The notes beneath the pieces are model-generated. The model was given only the letters and a program-made list of their open reading frames with translations. It was not told where the DNA came from and made no database searches. A stretch of DNA of 64,000 nt, taken from contig OZ220718.1 in assembly GCA_965116765.1 (NCBI GenBank), forward strand, positions 4,898,001 through 4,962,000. Direction: 5' to 3'. Both the position numbers and the translations under genes were made by a program. Below, piece by piece: positions 48,715-58,945 of this stretch; the stretch's first letter is position 1; every line of letters begins with the position of its first letter. The stretch comes from JAJEEA01 sp965116765 (GTDB lineage Bacteria; Acidobacteriota; Vicinamibacteria; Vicinamibacterales; UBA8438).

Positions 48715-51264
48715 ATGACCGCGCCCCTGTTCGACCTGCTCCCGCCCGGCGAGGCGTCGAGCGACGATCTGCTCGACCGCTTCCTCGACTACGTCGACGG
48801 GCTGGGCCTGACCCTCTATCCGGCCCAGGAGGAGGCGATTCTCGCCCTGCTCGAGGACCAGCACGTCATCCTCAACACGCCGACCGGCTCGGGCAAGTCG
48901 CTGGCCGCGTTCGCGCTGCACTTCGCGTCGCTCGCCCGCGGGCGGCGCTCGGTCTACACGTGCCCCATCAAGGCGCTGGTCAACGAGAAGTGGATGGACC
49001 TGTGCCGCGAGCTCGGGCCCGACAACGTGGGGCTCGCCACCGGCGACGCCACCGTCAACCGCGACGCCCCGGTGCTGTGCTGCACGGCCGAGATCCTCGC
49101 CAACATCGCGCTCCGCGAGGGGGAGGAGGCGGCGGTCGACGACGTGGTGATGGACGAGTTCCACTGGTACGCCGACCGCGACCGCGGCGTCGCCTGGCAA
49201 GCGCCGCTGCTGACGCTGCCGCGGACGCGCTTCCTCCTGATGTCGGCGACCCTCGGCGACGTGTCGTTCTTCGAGCAGGAGCTCACGCGGCGCACCGGCC
49301 GGGAGACGGCGACCGTCACCTCGAGCGAGCGGCCGGTGCCGCTCGAGTACGCCTACTCCGAGGAGCCGCTCGCGAAGGCGGTGGAGCGGCTGGTCGAGGC
49401 GGACCGCGTGCCCGTCTACGTGGTCCACTTCACCCAGAAGGACGCCGCCGCGAGCGCGCAGAGCTTCACGAGCCTGCAGATCGCGACGCGCGACGAGAAG
49501 AAGGCGCTGGCCGCGGCGGTCGAGGACGTGCGCTTCTCGACGCCCTACGGCCCCCGCGTCCGCACGTGGCTGAAGCACGGCATCGGCATCCACCACGCGG
49601 GCCTGCTGCCCCGCTACCGCGTGCTCGCCGAGCGGCTCGCCCAGCAGGGCCTGCTCAAGGTGGTCTGCGGCACCGACACCCTGGGGGTCGGCGTCAACGT
49701 GCCCATCCGCACCGTGCTCTTCAGCCGGCTCTCGAAGTACGACGGCGAGAAGACGGCGGTGCTCTCGGCCCGCGACTTCCACCAGATCGCGGGCCGGGCC
49801 GGCCGCAAGGGCTTCGACGAGCGCGGCTGGGTCGTGGCCCAGGCCCCCGAGCACGTCATCGAGAACCGGCGGCTCGCCGAGAAGGCGAAGGGCGGCAAGA
49901 AATTCGTCCGGCGCCAGCCGCCGCGCGGCAACTTCGCGCCGTGGGACGGGGCGACGTTCGAGCGCCTCGTGCGCTCGCGCCCGGAACGGCTCAGGTCGCG
50001 CTTCGCGGTCTCGCACGGCATGCTGCTCAACGTGCTGTCGCGCCGCGGCGACGGCTGCGCGGCGATGCGCCGGCTCGTGGGCGACAGCCACGAGACCGAC
50101 GCCGCGAAGCGCGCGCACCGGCGCCGCGGGTGGCAGCTCTTCCGGTCGCTGGTGGCGCGCAAGGTCGTCGAGATCGTGCCCCGCACCCCCGAGGGCTCGC
50201 GGCTGCGGGTGAACGTCGATCTCCAGGACGACTTCTCGATGGACCAGGCGCTGTCGCTCTACCTCATCGAGACGATCCCCTTGCTCGACCCCGACGCCGA
50301 GTCCCACGCCCTCGACCTGCTCACGCTGGTGGAGAGCATCCTCGAGAACCCGAACGCCATCCTGTACCGGCAGCTCGCCAAGCTGAAGGCCGAGGCGGTG
50401 GCGGAGATGAAGGCGGCCGGCATGGACTACGACGAGCGCATGGCCGAGCTCGAGAAGCTCGAGCACCCCAAGCCGCTCGCCGACTTCGTCTACTCGACGT
50501 TCAACGACTTCGCCGACCGGCACCCGTGGGTGGGCGAGGAGAACATCCGGCCCAAGTCGATCGCGCGCGAGATGTTCGAGACTTGGCTCTCGTTCGCCGA
50601 CTACGTCCGCGAGTACGGCCTCGAGCGCATGGAGGGGCTGCTGCTGCGGCACCTCGCGAGCGTCTACAAGGTGCTGCGGCAGACGGTGCCCGACGGCGTG
50701 AAGACCGACGAGGTGGTGGAGATGGAGCTCTATCTCCGGGACCTCGTGCGCCGGGTCGACTCGAGCCTGCTCGAGGAGTGGGAGCGGATGCGCGATCCCG
50801 ACTTCCAGGCCGCGCGCGCGGACGAGGCGGAGCCGGCCGCGCCGGGCCGCGACGAGCCGGCCGACGTGACGCGCGACGCGCGCGCGTTCACCGCCGCCAT
50901 CCGCGCGCGCGTGTTCGCGCTGCTTCGCGCGTGGTCGACCGGCGACGACGAGGCCGCGCTCGAGGCCCTCGACAGCGCGCTCGACGGGGCCGGCGAGGCG
51001 TGGACGGCCGAGCGGCTGGCGCGTGCGCGCGAGACGTTCGCGGCCGAGCACGGCGGCCTGCGCCTCGACCCCGAGGGCCGCAACCGGCGGCACACCCACA
51101 CCGAGCCTTCGGACGACGGCGCCGCGTGGCGGGTGGAGCAGATGCTGGTGGACACCGAGGGGCACAACGACTGGGTGGCCGAGCTCGAGGTCGACCTGAC
51201 CGCCTCGCGCGCGGCCGGCGAGCCGGTCATGCGGTTGCTGCGCCTGGAATCGCTCACGCCGTAG
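48715..51264 (+). CDS. Ski2-like DExH helicase with DUF3516 C-terminus
   Basis: An 849-aa superfamily 2 helicase from ATG 48715. Motif I is NTPTGSGKSLAAFALHFASL at residues 55-62; motif II is DEFHWY in VDDVVMDEFHWYADRDRGVA; SAT motif LLMSATLGDVSFFEQ; motif VI QIAGRAGRKGFDERGW. LVNEKWMDLCRELGPDNVGL (Ia/Ib region) is also clear. The DUF3516 C-terminal part (YLIETIPLLDPDAESHALDL and VYSTFNDFADRHPWVGEENI) defines a bacterial subgroup related to eukaryotic Mtr4/Ski2. Intact. RNA or DNA remodelling is likely; the biological role is unclear. Confidence 0.92.
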   Translation: MTAPLFDLLPPGEASSDDLLDRFLDYVDGLGLTLYPAQEEAILALLEDQHVILNTPTGSGKSLAAFALHFASLARGRRSVYTCPIKALVNEKWMDLCRELGPDNVGLATGDATVNRDAPVLCCTAEILANIALREGEEAAVDDVVMDEFHWYADRDRGVAWQAPLLTLPRTRFLLMSATLGDVSFFEQELTRRTGRETATVTSSERPVPLEYAYSEEPLAKAVERLVEADRVPVYVVHFTQKDAAASAQSFTSLQIATRDEKKALAAAVEDVRFSTPYGPRVRTWLKHGIGIHHAGLLPRYRVLAERLAQQGLLKVVCGTDTLGVGVNVPIRTVLFSRLSKYDGEKTAVLSARDFHQIAGRAGRKGFDERGWVVAQAPEHVIENRRLAEKAKGGKKFVRRQPPRGNFAPWDGATFERLVRSRPERLRSRFAVSHGMLLNVLSRRGDGCAAMRRLVGDSHETDAAKRAHRRRGWQLFRSLVARKVVEIVPRTPEGSRLRVNVDLQDDFSMDQALSLYLIETIPLLDPDAESHALDLLTLVESILENPNAILYRQLAKLKAEAVAEMKAAGMDYDERMAELEKLEHPKPLADFVYSTFNDFADRHPWVGEENIRPKSIAREMFETWLSFADYVREYGLERMEGLLLRHLASVYKVLRQTVPDGVKTDEVVEMELYLRDLVRRVDSSLLEEWERMRDPDFQAARADEAEPAAPGRDEPADVTRDARAFTAAIRARVFALLRAWSTGDDEAALEALDSALDGAGEAWTAERLARARETFAAEHGGLRLDPEGRNRRHTHTEPSDDGAAWRVEQMLVDTEGHNDWVAELEVDLTASRAAGEPVMRLLRLESLTP

Positions 51265-51267
51265 GTA

Positions 51268-52719
51268 TCAGGCGTGCGTGTGGACGTCCGCCGGCGCTTC
51301 GGCGGCCGCGGTCGGGCCGGCCGTGGATGTCGGCCGCTGCCTGCGCATCTCCTCGAGCCGGTCGTGGGCGAGCATGTTCTGGATCAGCGGCAGGTAGAAG
51401 ATGCCGTCCTCGTGCACCCGAACGGCGTCGTCGGCGACCGTGACCCACCCGATCTCGTCGAGCGCCCGCCACACGACGGCGTGCTCGTCGACGACGTCGC
51501 GGCCGACCAGCTGGCGGTAGGCGGCGCGGTCGACCGCGAGCCCCTGCATCTCCTGGAAGAGCAGGTGCAGCCGCAGGTCGGCCGGCGTGTAGTGGTAGCC
51601 CCGCATCACCGGATAGCGCCCCTCGCGGATGCACCGGAAGTACTCGTCCACCCGCACGTGGTTCATGAACGCCCACCCCGGCGACTGCGGGGTGCCGAAG
51701 AAGAACGAGATGCCGGCGTAGCCCCAGCCCCAGGCGTCGAAGCCGATGGGGCCCTTGCCGTTCGTGGCGAACGGCTTCCGGAACAGCTCTTCGTAGAGGT
51801 AGGCGCTCGGCACGGCCGAGTCGCGCCGCTCGAAGTCGTAGGGGGTCACCTGGGTGTAGCCGCGGGCCTCGAGCACCGCCTTGCCGGCGCGGTACATCTC
51901 CAGGTTCTCTTCCTGCGAGGGCAGCTCGCCCCGGCGGTTGCGGGCGAAGTCGGTGCGCCCGGCGACGTTCAGCTCGTAGTGGGTGATGTGCGCGACCCCG
52001 GTGGCCGCGACCGTCTCGAGGTCGCGCACCATCTGCTCGATGGTCTGGTTGGGCCAGCCGAAGATGAGGTCGACGCTGATGGGCAGGTCGAGCGCCTGGC
52101 ACGACTCCAGGGTGCGGAACACCTGGTCGGCCCGCTGTCGGCGCCCGCTCGCCTTGATCAGCTCCTCGTCCAACTGCTGCACGCCCATGCTGATGCGGTT
52201 CATCCCGCACTGCTTCATGGCGAGCAGCTTGTCGTGGCTGAAGGTCTGGGGGATGCCCTCGAGGGTGATCTCGATGTCGGGCGGAATGTCGAAGACGCCG
52301 CCCACGATCTCCATCAGCCGCGCGTACTGGTGGGGCTTGTAGAGGTTCGACGTCCCGCCGCCGAAGTAGATGCTGGCCAGCTCGGCCCCCGCGAAGTGGT
52401 CGCGGAACAGGTCGCCCTCGCGCTCCAGGTATCCCAGGTACTCGTCGAGCTGCCGCTGGCCGGTGTAGATCTCGGTCGGAAAGAGGCAGAAGCCGCACCG
52501 GTCGGGGTCGGTGGGCAGGCAGTACGGGGTGCCGACGTAGAGGTTGACCCGCTTGGGTATCTCGCGGCTGGTGTGGTCGCGAGCCCGAAGCACGGCGTCC
52601 ATGGGGACGTCCTGCTCGGCCCAGTGCACGGGCGACGGATGGCCGTGCAGCACCTTGTTGCTCTGGCGCCGCTTTCGGTGCTTCTCGACGAACGCCTTGG
52701 CCGCCTGCACGTCACGCAC
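51268..52719 (-). CDS. HemN-like radical SAM protein with CX7CX2C motif
   Basis: About 483 aa from GTG 52719 (or GTG 52710). The family body is HemN/HemW-like: YFGGGTSNLYKPHQYARLME, IEITLEGIPQTFSHDKLLAM, GMNRISMGVQQLDEELIKAS, LPISVDLIFGWPNQTIEQMV and ITHYELNVAGRTDFARNRRG, ending with a HemN-type C-terminal domain (YPVMRGYHYTPADLRLHLLF). The cluster motif is unusual: YVGTPYCLPTDPDRCGFCLF gives C-x7-C-x2-C instead of CX3CX2C. Possible functions are heme or porphyrin chemistry or a methylation/cyclopropanation-type reaction. The frame upstream of 52719 is open but belongs to a DUF433 relic. Confidence 0.85.
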   Translation of the reverse strand: MRDVQAAKAFVEKHRKRRQSNKVLHGHPSPVHWAEQDVPMDAVLRARDHTSREIPKRVNLYVGTPYCLPTDPDRCGFCLFPTEIYTGQRQLDEYLGYLEREGDLFRDHFAGAELASIYFGGGTSNLYKPHQYARLMEIVGGVFDIPPDIEITLEGIPQTFSHDKLLAMKQCGMNRISMGVQQLDEELIKASGRRQRADQVFRTLESCQALDLPISVDLIFGWPNQTIEQMVRDLETVAATGVAHITHYELNVAGRTDFARNRRGELPSQEENLEMYRAGKAVLEARGYTQVTPYDFERRDSAVPSAYLYEELFRKPFATNGKGPIGFDAWGWGYAGISFFFGTPQSPGWAFMNHVRVDEYFRCIREGRYPVMRGYHYTPADLRLHLLFQEMQGLAVDRAAYRQLVGRDVVDEHAVVWRALDEIGWVTVADDAVRVHEDGIFYLPLIQNMLAHDRLEEMRRQRPTSTAGPTAAAEAPADVHTHA

Positions 52720-52767
52720 GATCCGAACGATTGTCGACCGGCCGCCCCCGGTTGTCAACACCGGGCG

Positions 52768-52851
52768 GCCGTATGCGATGCAGGCGAGAACGTCTGCCTC
52801 TCGATGCCGGGATACTCTTCGACGAGTCGATCGACTGTGCACCCGTGGGCC
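52768..52851 (-). pseudogene. 3' remnant of a DUF433 antitoxin-like gene
   Basis: On the minus strand the stretch reads CTVDRLVEEYPGIE and, after a shift, ADVLACIAYGR. This matches the end of DUF433 proteins (VDELLEEYP-LTREDVLACLAYA). About 28 codons remain between the M1 peptidase stop and the radical SAM gene, followed by an imperfect G/C hairpin at about 52741-52769. Recognised by pattern only. Confidence 0.5.
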
Positions 52852-52856
52852 AGCGG

Positions 52857-55460
52857 TCAGCGCACCCGCGCCAGCACCGCGTGACCGGCGTTGAACTCGA
52901 TGTCGTCGGGGCGGGCCGGCAGCGGCAGCTCGACCGAGACCTCGGGGGCGTCCACGAGCACGTGGTGGACGATCGGCGGACGGTCGTCGAACGTCAGCCG
53001 GATCGGCACCGGCATCCGGAACCCGTCGGGCACGTCCTCCTGGCGGACGCGGCCGTGGAGCACGAAGGGCAGCGGCCGGTCCACCACCGGGCTGACGTCG
53101 AGGTCGACCCGGTAGGTGGGGACGTCGACGCCGTACACCCATTGATCGAAGAACCAGCCCATCGGCTCGCCGAACGCGTCGGCGACCGCGTCCTCGAACG
53201 AGCGCGTGGACATCTCGCGCCCCAGGTGGGCGGCGGCGTAGCCGCGCATCAGCTCCCGGAACCGGGTGTCGTCGCCGGTCTCCCAGTCGAGCAGCATCGA
53301 GCGCAGCATGTGCAGGACGTAGGCGCCCTTCTCGTAGATCAGGATGCGGTGGTCGATGCTCGCGCCGAAGCGCGGCTTGGTGGAGGTGAGCCGATAGCCG
53401 ACGGCGAGGGGGCCCGCCTCGTGCCCCTCGGCCCACCGCAGCGCCTCGGGGCGGAAGCCGTAGTGGCGGAGTCCGAGGCCCTGGCCGACCTGTCCCTCCC
53501 TCAGCACGTCGAGGCGCCACGCGTCGATCATCTCCGCGAACTGGTCGGGGTCGTCGAGGCCGTGCAGCGCGTAGAGGGCGGCCGCGTAGTTGGAGAAGCC
53601 CTCCGCCATCCACTGGTCGCGGTAGTCGCGCCACCAGTCGACGCCGGCGCCCCACCACTGGTGGGCCACCTCGTGGGCCCGGAACGCCTCGGCCTCGCCC
53701 GTGTGCATGTTCCCGAACGCCTGATACGACAGGAACAGCAGGCCGGGAAACGCCTGCCCGCTCGTGGTCTCGGTCTCGGTGACGAGCAGCGACGGGTAGG
53801 GGAACGGGCCGAAGTACTCGGCGAGAAGCTCGATGGCGCCGGTGACGTCGGCGATGGTCCTCTCCCGGCTGTCGGGCGAGAACCCCCGGTGGTTGGGGTC
53901 GGCGTAGATGGAGATGGCGGGGGCGTCCGAGCCCTCGACCTCGGTCACCTCGAACTCGCCGTAGTGGAAGGCCATGCTGCCGACCGGCCCGTCCGTCGCC
54001 CAGCGCTGGATGCGCGTGTCGTCCTCGACGCGTTCCTCGAGCAGGGTCCCCCCGCTGGCGACGCGGTACCGCTGGGGCATCCGGAAGGTCGCCGCGAGGC
54101 GGCTGGTGCGGTTGTCGGCGTGCTGCGGCCACCAGCTCAGGGTGTCGAGGAGCACGAAGTCGCGGGTCTGACGGAGCCGGTCGACGAGCGGCCCCTCGTA
54201 GGCGAGCTCGAGGACGAACGGCTCGCCGGCGGCGACGGTGCGGGGCAACGCCACCGTCACCCAGGGCTCGAAGTGGTCGTCCTCGAAGGTCCGCTCTTCC
54301 TGCTCCTGTGCGAAGGGCAGCGGCTCGCCGGTCAGGGCGGCCGGGTCCGCGGGCTCGGCGTCGGGGTCGGCGGCGCCGGCGGCGAGCAGGCTCGCGCCGG
54401 CCGGCCGGTCGGTCGGGTCGGCGCGCCACCGGACGTCGGTGACCTCGAGCATCATGCTGATCGGCAGCCGGAGCCCCCGCGTCGGCTCGAGCGGCTCGAT
54501 CAGGAGGGCCGCGCTCGCGCGGACGTCGCCGTCCCCGTCGAGGGCGATGTCGACCTCGGTGCGCGGCACCCGCGCCCGCGGCGTCCAGCCCTCGCGGTCC
54601 GGGTCGACGGGCCGCGGGGGCAGCCCCAGGGCCGCGCCGGTCGCCTCGTCGTCGTCGAGGGTGTCCGGGTCGACCGCGAACGGCTCGAACGCGCGGTCCG
54701 CGTGCCCGGGCCCGTAGTCGGTCAGGGCCTCGAAGCGCATCCAGGTGTCGGACACCCCGCGCCGGTCTTCGTAGCGGTACAGGACCACCTCTTCCGGGTC
54801 GTGGGGCTCGACCGCGAGGGTCAGCCAGCCGTGGTCCTTGCTGTCGAGCTCGACGAGCCGGTAGGCGCGGCCGGCCGGCAGCGTGCCCGTCTCCCGCCGC
54901 CACAGGTCGTGGAGAATCCGGCTCTCGGGGTTGAAGTTCCGCTCTTCCAGCATCCGGCGCCGCCGGTCCCTCAGCCGCCGGTTGGCGCGCTCGGTGTCGC
55001 GGCGGCGCTCGCGGGCGGGGGAGGCGAGGGCGCGAAGCCGCTCGGCGGTGTCGTCGGCCGTCCACAGGACGAGACGGTCGAAGGCCTCGTCGACCTGGTG
55101 CTCGTCCGAGAACCGCTCGAGCTGGTGGTGCTCGACCGCGTCGGGGGGATAGCCGAGCAGCCGGCCGTCGCCGACGAAGACCGCGGCCGGGACCAGGCCG
55201 CCGATCTCGGGGGCCAGGTACAGGCGTCCTTCCTCCAGCTCGAGCTCGAAGCGGTCGACCCGGAAGCGGCCGCCGCGAATCTCCCCCGCGTAGGAGACCT
55301 CTGCCTCGCGCAACTCCTGATAGAGCGGCGGCGGGCCCGGCCCCTCGGTCTCCGTGTCGTCCTGCGGGGCCCCCGCGTGCGCGGGGGACGTCACCACCGG
55401 GAGGGCGACGAGGGCCGCGCCCGCCAGCAGCATCGCGGTGGTCGGAAACCGGGTCGGCAC
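52857..55460 (-). CDS. Exported M1 family metallopeptidase
   Basis: An 867-aa zinc aminopeptidase-like protein. ATG 55460 with a signal peptide (MLLAGAALVALPVVTSPAHA). The zinc site is HEVAHQWWGAGVDWWRDYRD near residue 594, with the third ligand in QWMAEGFSNYAAALYALHGL (E18 residues on). EKGAYVLHMLRSMLLDWETG and FDQWVYGVDVPTYRVDLDV are family marks of the C-terminal part. The long N-terminal half (to about residue 500) is not obviously the usual saddle and may include extra domains. Intact. Probably degrades peptides in the periplasm or outside the cell. Confidence 0.9.
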   Translation of the reverse strand: MPTRFPTTAMLLAGAALVALPVVTSPAHAGAPQDDTETEGPGPPPLYQELREAEVSYAGEIRGGRFRVDRFELELEEGRLYLAPEIGGLVPAAVFVGDGRLLGYPPDAVEHHQLERFSDEHQVDEAFDRLVLWTADDTAERLRALASPARERRRDTERANRRLRDRRRRMLEERNFNPESRILHDLWRRETGTLPAGRAYRLVELDSKDHGWLTLAVEPHDPEEVVLYRYEDRRGVSDTWMRFEALTDYGPGHADRAFEPFAVDPDTLDDDEATGAALGLPPRPVDPDREGWTPRARVPRTEVDIALDGDGDVRASAALLIEPLEPTRGLRLPISMMLEVTDVRWRADPTDRPAGASLLAAGAADPDAEPADPAALTGEPLPFAQEQEERTFEDDHFEPWVTVALPRTVAAGEPFVLELAYEGPLVDRLRQTRDFVLLDTLSWWPQHADNRTSRLAATFRMPQRYRVASGGTLLEERVEDDTRIQRWATDGPVGSMAFHYGEFEVTEVEGSDAPAISIYADPNHRGFSPDSRERTIADVTGAIELLAEYFGPFPYPSLLVTETETTSGQAFPGLLFLSYQAFGNMHTGEAEAFRAHEVAHQWWGAGVDWWRDYRDQWMAEGFSNYAAALYALHGLDDPDQFAEMIDAWRLDVLREGQVGQGLGLRHYGFRPEALRWAEGHEAGPLAVGYRLTSTKPRFGASIDHRILIYEKGAYVLHMLRSMLLDWETGDDTRFRELMRGYAAAHLGREMSTRSFEDAVADAFGEPMGWFFDQWVYGVDVPTYRVDLDVSPVVDRPLPFVLHGRVRQEDVPDGFRMPVPIRLTFDDRPPIVHHVLVDAPEVSVELPLPARPDDIEFNAGHAVLARVR

Positions 55461-55705
55461 GCGCTCAGCTTACCACTGCCGGCCGCCGGGGTCGCGCCGT
55501 GCTCGCCGGCCGTGAAACAATCGACGTGGGGCCGGGCGCCCGTGTCCGACGACGAGCCCAACCCGCCGAGCGACGGCTGGCGGAGCGGGAGGTCGTGTGA
55601 CCGGGCGGATGATGGACCCGACCCTGGAGCTTGACATGGGCGCCTCCCGGAGCACCGCCCGGGCCGCGCGTCGCCGCGAGACCGCCGGGGAGGGACGGAA
55701 GCGAA

Positions 55706-56152
55706 ATGGGCACGACGATTCGATGGGGCGCGGCCGTGATCGGCGCGCTGGCGCTGCCGGTGTTCGGGGCGAACGGATGCACCTCGAACCCCTTCCTTCC
55801 CACCGACGTCCTCTTCCTGCAGGTGTACGAGCTCGAGGTCGGGGCCGGGCGGGAGGCGGCGGTCGGCGACCGGGTCGTGATCGACTACGTGATGTGGGCC
55901 TACGATTCGGAGCAGGACGACAGCAAGGGGCGCGAGGTCGGATCCCGCAACGGGTACACGTTCTTTCTCGGCGCCAACCAGGTCAACCCCGCGTTCGACG
56001 AGGGCCTCGTGGGCATGCGGGTCGGCGGGTTGCGCCGGCTCGTCATTCCCGCCGGCTACGTGAACGCGGGCGGGGCCGCGTTCACCTCGGCGCCGCCCAA
56101 CACGCCGCTCGTCGCCGAGGTCCGGATGGTGGACGCGCAGGCCGTGGGGTAA
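55706..56152 (+). CDS. FKBP-type peptidyl-prolyl isomerase lipoprotein
   Basis: A 148-aa protein from ATG 55706 (MGTTIRWGAAVIGALALPVF). The leader ends in a lipobox-like FGANGC with the lipid Cys near residue 25. FKBP marks follow: AAVGDRVVIDYVMWAYDSEQ, GYTFFLGANQVNPAFDEGLV and GMRVGGLRRLVIPAGYVNAG, ending PNTPLVAEVRMVDAQ. It helps fold proteins by proline isomerisation, here probably at the periplasmic face of a membrane. The frame is open further upstream but with no leader there. Divergent from the M1 peptidase. Confidence 0.86.
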   Translation: MGTTIRWGAAVIGALALPVFGANGCTSNPFLPTDVLFLQVYELEVGAGREAAVGDRVVIDYVMWAYDSEQDDSKGREVGSRNGYTFFLGANQVNPAFDEGLVGMRVGGLRRLVIPAGYVNAGGAAFTSAPPNTPLVAEVRMVDAQAVG

Positions 56153-56324
56153 CGACACGGAATCGTCGGGGCGATGCCTTTCGAACCGCGTGCCGCCAGC
56201 GTTTCGTGCGCCCGATGCGCCTCTCGTCGCGTCTTGCCGTGCCGCGGCGCCCTGGGGCTCGCCGGCACTCCCGGCGTTCGTCGGCGCCCTCCGCGTGCGG
56301 TGCGGGCCGCGGTCCTCCGCGACG

Positions 56325-58746
56325 CTACCTGAACAGCCGGGTGACCTTGACGACGAACCCCCGATTGCGGAGCTCGGCGTAGCGGTCGGGCCGTAGCGGG
56401 TCGACGTCCTGCTCCTCGGTATACACGACGAACAGCTCGCTGCCCGGCGAGTACTCCCACCGCAGCCGCAGGTTGGTGCCGAGGGTGTCGTTGGTGGAGT
56501 TGTACTGGAACAGGCCGCTCACGAACATGCGGGGCGAGAACGTGTAGTTGAGGCGCCCGAGCAGCAGGTCGGTGCGGAACGACCCGCCCGGCAGGTCGAT
56601 CCAGTTGAACGAGACGCTCGGCTCGACCGACAGGCGCGGCGACAGGTCGACGCGCCCGCGGCTGAGGTCGACCGAGGTGAGCTCGCCGTCGAAGTAGCCG
56701 CCGGTCGCCACCTCCACGCGACCGTTCAGCAGCCGTTGCGGGCCGAGCGCGTAGGTCAGCCGCACGTCGGTGAAGTCGTAGCCGCCGGCGGGAATCGCCA
56801 CCGTCCCCCCGCTCGGCCGGAACGGCCTCCGGAGCAGCTCGTGGCTGTCGCTCACCCGCACCCCGAACTGGTCGCTGTTCTCGAGCTCGGTCTGAAACGC
56901 GACCTGTTGCTGGCGGGTCTCGAGCAGGCCGGCGTCGGCGGTCAGGAAGTAGTCGAGGCTGGCCTCGACGACGAACTGGCGCACCGACTCGATCGACCGC
57001 GGCCGCGGGCTGAAGCGGCCCGACACCGACGTGCGCCGGAAGTTGTCGCGGCGCAGGAACCCGACCTCGGGGCGGAAGTCGTCCTCGACCACCAGGTGGT
57101 CGAGCTCGAGGCCGTAGCGGTCGGCGCCGTAGTCGAACCGCGCCTGGTAGCTGGCGTCGCGGCCCGTCACCCCGGTGGTGCGGGTCCGCGCGTAGTAGCC
57201 GAGGAAGTTGACGCTGTCGAAGAACGAGAAGCTGGCGTCGGCCCCGAAGGCCTGGTTCGTGCCGGCCCCGTCGCGCGACACCGACCGGCTCGTCAGGAGG
57301 GCGCCCACGCTGCTGCGCCGCAGCAGGTCGCGCTTGACGCGCAGCACCGTGAAGTTGGTGGCGGCCGCGTCGAGAATCGTCTCGCCGCCGGCTTGGGTCG
57401 CCAGCTCGCCGGTCTGGATGTTCAGGGCCCCCACGTCGAACGCGCCGACCTTGCCGGTGAGGCGTCCGCCGCCGAGGATCGGCACCACCTCGCCGGCCTC
57501 CAGCCCGATGCGGCGGCTGTAGAACAGGGTCGGCGCGATCGCCCCGCCCGAGCACGCTGCCCTGCCGCAGGATGCGGGCGGTGCGGAAGCTGCCCCGCGC
57601 GAAGTCGAAGATGCCGCGCCCCTCCAGGAAGAACTCGCGCTTCTCGGGGAAGAACAGGTTGAACCGGGTCAGGTTCACCTGCTGCTCGTCCACCTCGACC
57701 TGCGCGAAGTCGGTGTTGACGGTGAAGTCGGCGGTCAGGTTCTGGGTGACGCCGTACTTCAGGTCGACGCCGATCTCGCCGTGGCGGGCCCCCTGGCCGG
57801 CCGGCGCGTTCACGTCGGTGGTGGCGCCGCCGATGGCGTAGGGCTTGACCTCCAGGTGGGTGCCGGCGGGCGGGGCCTCCAGTCCCACCAGGGTGCCCGC
57901 GGCCGAGACGCGGAAGACGCCGCCCCGGCCCCCGAACCCCGCGGCGGAGATGGGGATCAGGGTCAGATACGCCCACTCGTTCTTGCGGATCACGGTGCGG
58001 CGTATCTGGATGCCCCACACCTGGTCGCGCTCGGGCCGGTAGCGCAGCGACTTGAACGGCACCACCATCTCGATGGTCCAGCCGCCGTCGAAGCGCCCCG
58101 TCTGCACGTCCCACACCGGGTTCCAGTCGCGGTTGGGGTTGCCCTCGTTGGTGATGGCCTGGTCGACGAAGCCGCCGGCGGGGTTGGCGTAGAAGAGCAG
58201 GGCGTTGCGCCGGTCGTAGAACGTGTCGATGAGGAAGCCGAACAGGTCGTTGTTCAGCATGTTGAACGCGTCGCGGCGCATCTCGGTCGCCGTCCACTCG
58301 CTCGGCGGCGCGCTGTCCCAGCAGCGGCCCGCGACGTAGAAGTTCTCGTCGTCGAACATCACCCACGCCTCGGTGCGCTCGGTGGCGGGCGCGCCCTCGT
58401 CGGGCAGCTGCTGGATGAAGTCGGACACCGGAGGCACGGTCTCGTAGACCGGCTCGTCGAGCCGCCCGTCGACGCGCAGCGGGGCCAGCAGCGGGATGGC
58501 GCGCATGGTGGCCTGGCCGCCGTCGCGGGTGATCATCGCGGGCGGCGCCGGCGGGGGAGGGCCGTCGATGACGACGCCCGGCTCGACCGCGGCGAGCTCG
58601 GCCGGCTCGCCCGGGGCGGGCTGGGCCGCGGCCGGGGCCGCGAGGCCGAGGGCCGCGGCCAGGAGGGTCGGCGGAACCCATCGCCGAAACGTGGCAGTCC
58701 ATGCGGCGGCGGCCCGACGAGCGTCCGCGACGAGGATCGCAGTCAC
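56325..58746 (-). CDS. DUF5916 family protein with CBM9-like N-domain, one frameshift
   Basis: Start GTG at 58746 (TAILVADARRAAAAWTATFR) gives a long leader to AAPAAAQP. The CBM9-like domain runs from LRVDGRLDEPVYETVPPVSD through AWVMFDDENFYVAGRCWDSA and WTIEMVVPFKSLRYRPERDQ. DUF5916 barrel marks include FNLFFPEKREFFLEGRGIFD. The frame breaks at the G run about 57542-57548 and resumes AIAPTLFYSRRIGLEAGEVV and PILGGGRLTGKVGAFDVGAL. The end is VVKVTRLFR. About 806 aa when joined. These outer-membrane barrels of unknown substrate are frequent in Acidobacteria and Bacteroidetes. Confidence 0.82.
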
Positions 58747-58945
58747 GCGACGCCGCAGGCCAGAGACGTGCCTGTTTTCATGGTGCTTCAGGGCGACGGC
58801 CCGCGGCGCGCCCTCCGGACAGGGCCGTCCATCGCCCACGGTACGGTACGATGATACTCCAGTCGGCCCAGGATCGCTTCTTTGGCGTGAGCACGAGCTC
58901 GAATCGGTGAGCGCCGAGGTCGCCGGCCGGCCGAGCCGCTCCGAT

